Assembly (NCBI RefSeq): GCF_002575655.3 | Contig: NC_053040.3 | Location: forward strand, 465,792,780 to 465,856,779 | DNA from: Aegilops tauschii subsp. strangulata | Taxonomy: Eukaryota > Streptophyta > Magnoliopsida > Poales > Poaceae | Direction of reading: 5' to 3' | Length of the DNA stretch: 64,000 bases | Shown here: one piece after another, positions 44,831-54,125 of the stretch | How positions within the stretch are numbered: position 1 is the first letter of the stretch | Layout of the letters: each line of letters starts with the position of its first letter | Translations under genes and position numbers: made by a program | Notes under the pieces: model-generated | Database searches by the model: none | Seen by the model: the letters and a program-made list of their open reading frames with translations, nothing else | What the model was told of the DNA's origin: nothing

Positions 44831-45325
44831 AAAATATGCTTCCTACTGGGCCAGCACGGCGTGAATACGACTAGAAACCCATCAATGGGCCAGGATTCAG
44901 GCCCGCAGAAGGCCCAATAGGCCCACAAGCACATAGTGACAGAATAGGCCCGTAAGCCTGCATTTGAGAGGAGCTCAAAGTGGTGAGCGCAGCCGCGCTT
45001 ATAAACCACTGTCGAAGCCTCTCGGCTAGCGAGGTGGGACTAAACATCCCACCGCACCGCGCCAGTTCCAGCACAACGCCTTTAGTCCCGGTTGGGGAGG
45101 CGGACCGCGACTAAAGGGTACCCTTTAGTCGCGGTCCGCCTCCCCAACCGCGACTAAAGGGTCTTTCTGCGCGGGAACGAAAGCGGCGCCAAAACCCTTT
45201 AGTCCCGGTTGGGGAGGCCGACCGCGACTAAAGGGTACCCTTTAGTCGCGGTTGGTGTTGCCAGCCGCGACTAAAGGGTACCTTTAGTCGCGGTCCGCCT
45301 CCCCAACCGCGACTAAAGGTGCGTC
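44831..45325. repeat. Internal cluster of subterminal-type repeats
   Basis: 45078-45319 contains ten or so TTTAGTC(C/G)CGG half-sites arranged as palindromes (for example ACTAAAGGGTACCCTTTAGT). They are the same motif family as at the element ends but lie in the middle of the element, directly upstream of a TATA box. 44831-45070 is a GC-richer lead-in with GGCCCA motifs and no gene. Confidence 0.85.
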
Positions 45326-45690
45326 TATAAATACTGCACTTGGCAGTTTCGCCACTTCCCATTCTCCTCTCTCTCGACGCCGAAGCGCTGCCCCGACGCC
45401 GATCGACGCCGAAGCCCTGCCCCGACGCCGACGCCGAAGCCCTCCCCCGACGCCGACGCCGAAGCCCTGCGCGCCGCCGCCCCCGTCCCGAGTGAGCGCC
45501 GCCTCCGCCCGTGCCCTGCCCTTGCCCGCCGCCCGTGCCCTGCGCCCTGCGCCCTTGCCCGCCGCCCGCCGCCCGCCGCCCGACGCCCGACGCGCTGCCG
45601 CCCGCCGCCCGCCGCCCGCTGCCCCTGCCGCCCGCTGCCCCGCCGCCCGCTGGCCCTGCCTGCCGTCCTCCGCGCGCCGGCAGAAAGAAG
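45326..45690 (+). promoter_or_regulatory. Presumed promoter and leader exon of the second CACTA gene
   Basis: TATA box TATAAATA at 45326-45333, then a C/T-rich start-like stretch and 300 bp of CGACGCCGAAGCCCTGCCC-type GC-rich repeat. The layout mirrors the transposase promoter: palindromes, TATA, leader, and an ATGCAG acceptor just before the ATG (46757). The GC-rich stretch would be the leader exon. Confidence 0.5.
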
Positions 45691-46665
45691 AAGAAGGAAG
45701 AAGAAAAAGGAAGAAGAAGAAAGAAAAAGGAAAAAGGAAGAAGAAGAAAGAAACAGAAGAAAAAACAAACAGAAGAAAAAAACAAAAAAAAGGAAAACAC
45801 AAGAAAAAAGAAAAAGGAAAAAGAAAACAAAAGAAAACACAAGAAAAACATATAGAAGAAAAAAACAAAGGAAGAAGAAAAAAGAAAGAAGAAAAAAAGG
45901 AAGAAGAAAAAAAGAAAGAAGAAAGAAAGAAGAAAAAAAGAAAGAAGAAAAACAAAGGAGGAAGAAAAAAAAAGGAAGAAGAAAAACAAAGGAAGAAGAA
46001 AAAAAGAAAGAAGAAAAAAAAGGAAGAAGAAAAAAAGAAAGAAGAAAGAAAGAAGAAAAAGGAAGAAGAAAAAAAGGAAGAAGAAAAAAAGAAAGAAGAA
46101 AGAAAGAAGAAAGAAAAAGGAAGAAGAAAAAACAAGAAAGAAAAAGGAAGAAGAAAAACAAAGGAAGAAGAAAAACAAAGGAAGAAGAAAAAAAGAAAGA
46201 AGAAAGAAAGAAGAAAGAAAAAGGAAGAAGAAAAAACAAGAAAGAAAAAGGAAGAAGAAAAACAAAGGAAGAAGAAAAACAAAGGAAGAAGAAAAAAAGA
46301 AAGAAGAAAGAAAGAAGAAAGAAAAAGGAAGAAGAAAAAACAAGAAAGAAAAAGGAAGAAGAAAAAAATGAAAACCAAATGAAAACCAAAAGAAAGAAGA
46401 AAGAAAAAGGAAGAAGAAAAAAAGAAGAAGAAAGGAAGAAGAAAGGAAGAAGAAGAAAGAAAGAAAAAAGAAAAAGGAAGAAGAAGAAAGAAAGAAGAAA
46501 GGAAGAAGAAGAAAGGAAGAAGAAGAAAGAAAGAAGAAGAAAGGAAGAAGAAGAAAGAAAGAAGAAGAAAGGAAAAAGGAAGAAGAAGAAAGGAAGAAGA
46601 AGAAAGAGGAAGAAGAAAGGAAGAAGAAGAAAGGAAAAAGGAAGAAGAAGAAAAAAAAGAATTTT
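45680..46665 (+). repeat. Polypurine (GAAGAAAAA)n tract, ~1 kb
   Basis: Nearly a kilobase of almost pure A/G on plus, built from GAAGAA, GAAAGAAGAAA and AACAAAGGAAG words, with only scattered C and T. Higher-order repeats of about 60-120 bp are visible (for instance the AAAACAAGAAAGAAAAAGG unit recurring near 46133, 46223, 46338). Long lysine-rich plus frames and phenylalanine/leucine-rich minus frames are artefacts. It lies in the inferred leader intron of the second gene. Confidence 0.95.
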
Positions 46666-46767
46666 TACTTAAAGAATTTTTTTTAATTCCTCCTCCTCTA
46701 TGTCCCCTTAATCTTATTTTTAATTCCTTTATACTTAAAGAATTTTTACTACATGCAGGAGTGACAT

Positions 46768-49700
46768 ATGGCGGACGATAGAACCGAGCCGCTTAGGGAT
46801 CCGGAGGCTGAACGTTATTTAATGGGCATCATCAACAACGAGATTCCTTATGTGCCGGGCTCAGAATATGAGCAACAAGAGGATGTAGTCTCTTCTTATC
46901 TGAACCTTGACGGTGGAACAGAGATTGTCGATGATCAAGAAGGTGAAGGAACGGACATTATCGACGAAGGTCAACCGTCAACAACCGACGATCTCGAATT
47001 GCAAGTAGCAACCACCTCCGGCGAGGTATATATATACATTGAGCCTCTCGTGATACAAACTTACTGAAATGTGAATACATATGTATTAACGCGCGCGACT
47101 CTCTTTCTTTTTTTAGCCCTCCGGATCGAGTACGACAAAGCGTGGCAAATCCAAGGCGATGAAAACAGGAGAAACATATGCCATTGAGTTTGTCAGTGAA
47201 ACCGGCAAGCCCCTACAGCACACCTCAAAGTTTATCAACCAATGCGGAGTCGTTGTTAGAGACAACGTCCCGATCACCGTCCAGGAATGGAAGGAGCCAA
47301 AGAAGGCACGTCTTGGTTTCAGTTTTGTCGACAAGAGAACGAAAAAGGATTGCTGGAGAAAGCTTATGGAACATTTCATTCTACCTCCGGAATACAACAA
47401 AGTCGATGAATTCGGTAACGAGGTTCCGGGTGGACGTCAGAGGAGGAGGCTAGTTAAAGAGTTCGCTCTTCAGAAGATGGGCGAAGCATTCCGGAACTTC
47501 AAGAAAAATTTAACCCGTGACTATGTCAACAAGGGCAAGACTCCGGATTTCAATGGACAACATGAGAAACTGAAAGATGATTGGCCAGAATTTGTCAGGC
47601 AAAAGCAATCGGAGCATTTCAAGGAAATATCGAAAAAAATAAGGATAATGCGAGTAAGAAAAAGTTCCATCATATTATGGGGCCAGGAGGATACCGCCTT
47701 TCGGAGCCTAGGTGGCCGAAGATGGAGGAGGACCTAAGGGTGCGAGGAATCCCTCTAGGTACAGAGGGATGGGACCCAAGGGCCAAAAGCTGGTGGTACG
47801 GGCATGGGGGATCGCTAGACCCGGAGACAGGGGTGTGTGTTCACCGGCAGAGACAGTTTGCTCCCACCCAAGCCCTTATTGACGCAATGACCCAAGCTCA
47901 AGAGGGCTTGATCAAGTTCAACAGAGAGAAAGACGCACTGACAACAGCCCTCGGGAATGATGAACACGGAGGACGTGTACGAGGCAAAGGCAAAGTTCCG
48001 TGGAAAGTAGGGTTTTCCCAGGACGATGACCAGTACTGTTACAGAAGCCGTAAGAGAAAGACGGACCGGGATGCAGATCTTATGACGAAGTTTGCATCGG
48101 AACTCCATGAGTTGAAGCAGACCGTGCATGAACTAGTGAAAGAAAAATCGGCTGCAGGGCCGCATGAAGATCATGAAGCGGATCGCGGAAGCCAGCAGCG
48201 GAGAAGCAGCGTGGCTTCCACGGATGCCCCGCCTGGTGCTAGTGCACCGATGATCGAGATTCGTGCACCGGAGCCTCACTACCCCGTGGATGATGTAAAG
48301 GAGATGAAAGAATGTGATCTGCATTATCCCGTGGGGAACGTTTCCACGAAGGTAGATAGCGGCAGTGCTTTACCCTGTACACCTGGAGCACTCCACCACA
48401 ACAACCCCATTGCATATGGCTATGCTCGTGTCACAGTGGAAGACATAGTCCAAGGGTTTGAGGACCTGGAGATTGACAAACCTACACCCGAAGGGGAGAG
48501 TAGACTTGGAGATGTCAAGCGCCAGTTCATTCTATGGAAAAAGAAGTACATAGTGTTTCCAGGCGAGGCGCCAAGGCTAGCAAGTCCACCCCCCTCCGAT
48601 GGTGGTGGTGGTGGTGGTGGCGGTGGTGGCGGTGGTGGTGGTTCACCTACACCTCCTTCACGCCATTCGACGCCGTCCCCCGATCCACAACCTCCGGCGG
48701 GTACGACACCCCCCAATCCTCCTCCGGCGGGTACGACGCCCCCCAATCCACCTCCGGCGAAGAAGCAGAAGCAGGCGGACAGCAAGGAAACCCGCTCCTG
48801 GACTATTAACCCGGACCCTTATGTACCTAAGACCACAAGGGTACCGGAGCCATCACTGAAGCCTCTCCTCCCAAGGCCTGGGGAACTTAGTGAAGCTGAA
48901 ACCAAATTGGCCGCGTCTGCTGATTATGAGAAATGGAAGGCGGATATGAAGGCGAAAAAAGAGCCTGAGCCCAAGCAAGTATTCACTGAGAAGCAAAAGA
49001 AGTGGGCTAAGGATTTTTTGACGACACCGTCCCAAGCCGAGCTGAATATGCCTGACGACTATGGACATGAACTTCGTAGGCAAGCAAAAATATTGAAGGA
49101 GAAAGAAGAAAGTAAAAAAAGCGGGAAACAAGTTGACCAGCTCGGGATGCAGAAGAAACAATCGATCCCCCCGCTCATAGTGAAAGCCGGTCCGGAAGAG
49201 GACCCCGAGATCATAGCAGCTGCGGCAGCACTTGGATTGACTGTAGCGAGTGCCATGAAACAAGCGTCCGAGATGGGTTTGACTCTTCGTGCCTTCTTAG
49301 GCCTTGAGGATGCGCCAGTATGTGAGATAGCATTACAATATGTGCGGAATGGGCCTCTCGTCGAGCCTGCGCGGGAAAAGAGTCTACCACCACAAATGGG
49401 AAATCTGCTACGTTGGTACAAGCAATTCATAACATGAGCCGACAAAGAATATATTTATGCGGATGTTACAGATGAGCATCACACCAAACGGTACTCTGTA
49501 GAAGTTCATATGAGTGAATTGTTCCAGCTGTTCAATCTGCGCGACCTCGACAAATCTATGCTAAGTTGCTACGTTCTGTAAGTGATTTATTTCTACCTCA
49601 TCTCGTTCTTCATTGCCTGCACTATATATATATATTGTCCTAACTATATTGTTGCGTACGCTATTATGCAGATTGAAGATTTGGGAATGCAAAATAAGAA

Positions 49701-50494
49701 ACATCCATGATGTTGGGTTCATTGACCCACATATCGTTAATGGACATGTGTTACAACATCACCCCGAAGACGTGGAGAAAGACTTGTACAAGTTTCTTAG
49801 AAAGCATCAACTCAAAAGTCATATTTTATTTCCTTACCATTTTGGGTGAGTGTTTCTCTCTTGTGCCCATTCTCTTTTGTTTACTCCATGCATGGTATGT
49901 CTAATCGATGAGTTATGCATGACTGTGCATGTAACGTGTCCGCAGGTTCCACTGGATTCTGCTAAATATTGAACTTCACACCTCCAGAGTTCTAATCATG
50001 GACTCTATGGATTCGGATCCAAAGCGTTGGGCCGACATGAGAAAAATGCTGCAAAAGTAATTATTTTCAATCATTTGAGCTCTATATCGATCGGTCTCTT
50101 TCGTTCATTTCCTAATATCAAGTAACTAATAACTCCCTTGTTCATTTAATTTTCTTTGCCCTGTAGGGTTTGGAGACGGTTCTCAGAAGAAATTGTCGGT
50201 GAATTCAAACATGAGCTAGATTTCAGAAGGTTAGTTAATGTGGATAAGCAGCCACCGGGGACCAATCTATGTGGATACTATGTTTGTGAGAACATCCGGA
50301 GACACACCTCTGAGCGGAAGGCATCGGATAGCGTGCGGAACGCGACGGATAACTTGCGGAGGAGGCTTAGTCCAGAAGCTCGCTTCCGACCAATTCAAGA
50401 AGAATTAGCAGGATTTTTCATGAGGGAAGTCATCAATCCTAAAGGAGAACACTATACCGAGGACGAAGAAATTTATATGCATACCCGAGATTGA
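46768..50494 (+). pseudogene. Second CACTA gene: large accessory protein with Ulp1-like (C48) peptidase
   Basis: Five exons fit in phase: 46768-47025, 47117-49577, 49672-49845, 49946-50056, 50167-50494, all GT-AG. Start ATG 46768 follows a TGCAG acceptor (MADDRTEPLRDPEAERYL). Exon 2 holds a basic region resembling Ptta/En/Spm transposase-family proteins (PITVQEWKEPKKARLGFSF), coiled-coil-like helices, a 14-glycine tract (about 48601-48642), PPAGTTPPNPPPA repeats and a lysine-rich part. Exons 4 and 5 carry Ulp1-type catalytic features: His in FHWILLNIEL, Asp in LIMDSMD, Gln and Cys in KQPPGTNLCGYY (Cys codon 50270-50272). Lesions: a run of seven A at 47633-47639 where eight are needed, and an in-frame TGA at 49435-49437. 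The role of such peptidases in transposons is unknown; SUMO processing is the family's known activity. Confidence 0.8.
48601..48642 (+). repeat. (GGT)n tract coding for polyglycine
   Basis: A run of GGT/GGC codons inside exon 2 of the second CACTA gene, giving 14 consecutive glycines. It is followed by a proline-rich segment with a tandem repeat of 27 bases (CCTCCGGCGGGTACGAC...). Confidence 0.9.
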
Positions 50495-50770
50495 AACTTG
50501 TATGAAGTTGTATATGGTCATCCATCCTAATTGTGTATGGAAACTTGTTCGAAGTTGTATATGGTCACCCGAGATTGAATATATATTATATATTCCTCTT
50601 GAATTCTTCTTGTTTGAAATTTCATATGCATGTATATAGTAGCGTAGAATATGTGTACTGAAATTTTATCAAAATTAAAATAAAACACAAAATATAATAT
50701 AAAAGAAATAAAACACTCCAAACTAAAAAGAAACCAGGTTTAGGGGGGCTAAAACCCTAAACCTGCGGAG

Positions 50771-51006
50771 GAGCCCTTTAGTCCCGGTTGGCCACGAGAA
50801 CCGGGACTAAAGGTCCTCCGCCCCGACGGACCACGGGCGCCCACGTGGACGGGCCTTTAGTCCCGGTCAGCCACAAGAACCGGGACTAAAGCCTTTAGTC
50901 GCGGTCCGTAAGAGGCGCGACTAAAGGGGGGTCTTTAGTCGCACATATTTAGTCCCGGTTGCACAGCCGGGACTAAAGGTTGTTGAGAACCGGGACTAAA
51001 GGGCTT
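50771..51006. repeat. Right subterminal repeat cluster
   Basis: About ten CTTTAGTC(C/G)CGG half-sites and inverses lie within 240 bp of the right terminus, for example TTTAGTCCCGGTTGG and AACCGGGACTAAAGG. Inverted partners are separated by varied short loops, unlike the tight palindromes on the left. Confidence 0.9.
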
Positions 51007-51019
51007 TTTTCTACCAGTG

Positions 51020-51547
51020 AGACCATTATTCCCATGTGTGCCCATATCATGCAACTGCATTGCCGTGAAGTTGCTGGCGTGAGGCCGCGAGAGCATTGAA
51101 GCATGACTGGAATATTTTGTTCTGAGAGAAATGTGTGACTTCTTGTTGGGAAGAGCAAGATACCACACAGTGTTTGATAGCTTGGCAGTGTGGTTCACGA
51201 CCGGTGAGGCAGCAATGCTGAGGCGCTAACAGGCATCACATCGGGACTCGGGAACCACTGGTTCGAGTTGCACATGACCTACTTTTACTAGCGTGCTTGA
51301 TATCGGCATGGGGTTCGAGAGCTTGAGCTTTAACGACTGCATTGCTCAGTGCTCGTCAATGCGTGGTTCGTCGATCAACACTGGGCAATGGAGTGGTTGC
51401 CATAGTACACATCGCCATTGGGCGTACAAGGGCACGGGACACACACGACAGTGATGGTCACATGGCTGTCGTGGCCAGGGCTAGCGTCTTATGCCTCGGA
51501 GTTAGGATTGTGCATGGCATGACTCCCGGTGCGCATGTGGCCATGTA
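51020..51547. other. Gene-free host flank
   Basis: No gene is supported. Short frames are unrecognised. It should be the continuation of the host sequence cut by the CACTA at 40252. Confidence 0.45.
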
Positions 51548-51802
51548 CTCCCTTCGTTTTTAATTACTTTGCATATTAAATTTGACTGAAGTCAAACTTC
51601 ATAAAGTCTGACCAAGTTTATAGAAAACAATATAAATATTTATCATAACAAATGTATATAATGTGAAAGTACATTCAACAATGAATCTAATGGTATTGAT
51701 TTGTTATTGTATATGTTAATATTTTTTTATAAACTTTGTCAAAGTTTGCAAAGCTTGACTTTGACCAAAGCTGATACGCGGGCTAAATAAAAAAGGAGGG
51801 AG
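51548..51802. mobile_element. Stowaway-like MITE, 255 bp
   Basis: Ends CTCCCTTCGTTTTTAATTA... and ...AAATAAAAAAGGAGGGAG are imperfect inverted repeats, flanked by TA on both sides (51546-51547 and 51803-51804). The internal GACTTTGACCAAAGC and AAAGTTTGCAAAG vocabulary is usual for Tc1/Mariner-type Stowaway MITEs in Triticeae. No coding capacity. Confidence 0.9.
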
Positions 51803-53589
51803 TACAAGGTGGTGCTGGTTCAACATATGTTTCGGCTCTAACATACACGTCGAGATGGATGACATGGTTTGCAACTGCGTCGACGTGTTGTATTCTCTCT
51901 TGGCAGCTTCTCCATCCCTGTCTTTGGGGACATCATGACCATCGGAAAATATCGTGCACTGCGTGCAACATCTCCATCGTATGCACCGTCGTGAACAACC
52001 CTCCCGAGCTAGGATTTAAATGATTTTGAAGTTCAAGGACCATTCCTAAATTGATTGAGGGCGAAAATAACTTCTCCCATTATTAAAGATTGATAAGGGT
52101 CTCATAGTCCCTGACCTACCCAAAGGACCAATTCATGATCAATGAATTCTTAGACCAAGGACCAATTACATTATGCCTCCTTCTAGCACTAGCACCCAAG
52201 TCTCCTATAAGAAGTCGGGCTTCCGCAAGCAACGAGAAATAACTTATTTATCATGTTACTTCATGTTAGAATTATCTAGTCCCATTTAATATGTTGTTTG
52301 GCGTGTCTCTAACACTAGGTATATGAATAAAAATAGGCATGGAAGGCACTAGGAATAACCGAGGCGTCAGTGGAATCACAACATGCACTCTTGGGTATAT
52401 ACAGCCTTTGTGCCTCTCCATCCTACTCCACCATATGAACTATTCTGACCCAGCCAATGCTCTTCGAGCTGTCCCTATGCCCCGCTCTCATGCCATCTTT
52501 AGAAGCATCATTGCTTGGCTTTATTTCATTGCTGGGGTGGAACATTGATACGCGGAGATTGATTCACATATGGCAAATCATCTGGTAGGCATAACTGAGC
52601 CAACCCATGGTTGATGACCGGAGACACATGTTTTCTTACTTTTCTACCGGTTTGTAGGATAGATATAATCACAGTTACTTGGAATTCCACTAAAAAGCAG
52701 TGGCTTTGACGGAAGATGTTATTAGCGACCGTGAATTGCTTAATCAGAATTTCTGATAAAATGTCGTGTAAAGATCAGAAACCTTAGCATCCACACTACA
52801 CATCTTACAACTGCACATACACAAGTCTAAAACCTAGGTCGTTGCTTCAGATGGTTAGCTTTCATTCTAGTTACCAGCATTGCCACAATCAGAAAGTTAG
52901 TGGAATGTTAATCATGTTGATCAACTGAAATTGCATAGTAAAATGAAATCATGCACAGAACTCGGCAATTGAGTAGAAGTGTAGAACAACAAGACTGCAC
53001 CATCTTCAAAAAGGCCCCGCTAGACAAGTATAGTGCCAGGCAAGCCTGCATAAACTCAAGATTGTTTTGTAATGTTTCTGGCTACCCAAACTTGTCAAGC
53101 TTCAGTGATTTCTACTTTGTAAGCTCTCTTTACAGACTTCTTTTGGAATAGCTCTCTTAATAAACTGACAAAGGACAAACTATTCGAAAAAGATAAACAA
53201 AACTATGCTCACGGTGAAGAATATAACAAATTGAATGGAACAGAAAGATGATACATTAGTCTAACCTTGGTATCTGAAGCTTGGACGCAAACTGATTTGA
53301 GCTAAGACTAGTTCTTTCACGAGAGATTATCTGCTAGAACATGCATATGAATCAACTAAGAAGTGGCTAAATGTAGAACCGAGAAGATAGACAAATTGCA
53401 CCCCTCAATAAGTGTCTTAGTTATGGAAAGCCATCAGTGTTGAATGGTCTAGCATTTATCGCCAATAGAAACATTTAAGCAACTGGCTATAACACGATGA
53501 CAAGAAGAGCCTGTTTGTACAAATACAATCAATAGTCCAATATTCTAGGTTGCAAAGCAAAATGACTAGAAAGATACAGAGGCAATAGC
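51803..53589 (+). repeat. Local duplication unit D, continued
   Basis: 52085-52390 is a diverged copy of the unit A/B/C core (CCTACCCAAAGGACCAATT, CCTATAAGAAGTCGGGCTTC), and 53270-53550 matches 38300-38620. No open gene is seen. A frame at 52339-52548 overlaps the position of the unrecognised frames in units A and B but is not conserved. Confidence 0.55.
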
Positions 53590-53699
53590 CACTAGTAGAA
53601 AACAGGGCTTTGGTTGGGGCCTGGCCAGCCCATTAGTCCCTATTGTCGAGACCAATGGGCTTTGGTTGAACCAGAAATTCCAACCGACCCTATTGTCGA

Positions 53700-53963
53700 G
53701 AGGTTAAATTTAGTTGAAGAAGAAAACAATTATTTGAAGGAAAAAATAAAAAATTTGAGGAGGAGAAGATGATATTGGAGTTGCATGTTGCGGATGTCGT
53801 CGATGACCACAATATCAAGATGGACGCAATGCGGTTGAAGATTAGAAAGATTGGAAAATATGCCATTCGTACCGAGGCTTGGTATCATTATGCCGTTGGA
53901 TCAATTGTTACCTTGGTTGTGATTATGATCGCATTTGTTGTTACATTGAAAGGTTTTACATAG
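53700..53963 (+). pseudogene. Small coiled-coil and membrane-anchor protein exon
   Basis: Two frames one base apart read VEEENNYLKEKIKNLRRR and, from 53769, MILELHVADVVDDHNIKMDA then MRLKIRKIGKYAIRTEAWYH and YAVGSIVTLVVIMIAFVV before TAG at 53963. That is a heptad-rich helix followed by a basic stretch and one hydrophobic segment of about 20 residues near the C-terminus, so a tail-anchored protein is suggested. A one-base shift near 53760 breaks it. Similar short proteins are, as far as I recall, common around Triticeae CACTA elements; their function is unknown to me. Confidence 0.5.
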
Positions 53964-54125
53964 TTTCAATGTATGGTTTAATTAGATGCTCTGGAGAGCT
54001 ATATGTTGTTCAATGAGAACTATGTATGTACTTTGGTTTTAATGTGATGATGAACTTCTATTAATTTGGTCACTTATCTATCCATGTGAATCTCTAATGG
54101 TTTTGGACACACATAATTATATGTA

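Larger units (their letters stand above)
40253..51019 (+). mobile_element. CACTA DNA transposon, nearly complete
   Basis: Terminal inverted repeats: left CTCTGGTAGAAAAAGAGGCT (40253), right CTACCAGTG ending 51019, whose reverse is CACTGGTAGAAAAAAGCCC. Just inside both ends lie clusters of TTTAGTCCCGGTTGG palindromes. The element encodes a TNP2-type transposase (40947-44281) and a second five-exon gene ending in a Ulp1-like peptidase (46768-50494), both on plus. The first A of the left CACTG is a T. A 3-bp target duplication cannot be shown: left flank GAG, right flank AGA. Length 10.8 kb is within the usual range for such elements. Confidence 0.9.

Noticed and set aside
45228..46389. Minus-strand frames of 354-371 codons rich in Phe/Leu/Ser and plus-strand lysine/glutamate-rich frames
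   Set aside because: They are translations of the polypurine tract and the GC-rich repeat; stop codons are simply rare in such sequence.
40250..51022. Exact 3-bp target duplication of the CACTA
   Set aside because: Left flank GAG and right flank AGA agree only if the right end is shifted by one base; not claimed.
50935..51198. 87-codon minus frame at the CACTA right end
   Set aside because: It crosses the element boundary and the palindrome repeats.
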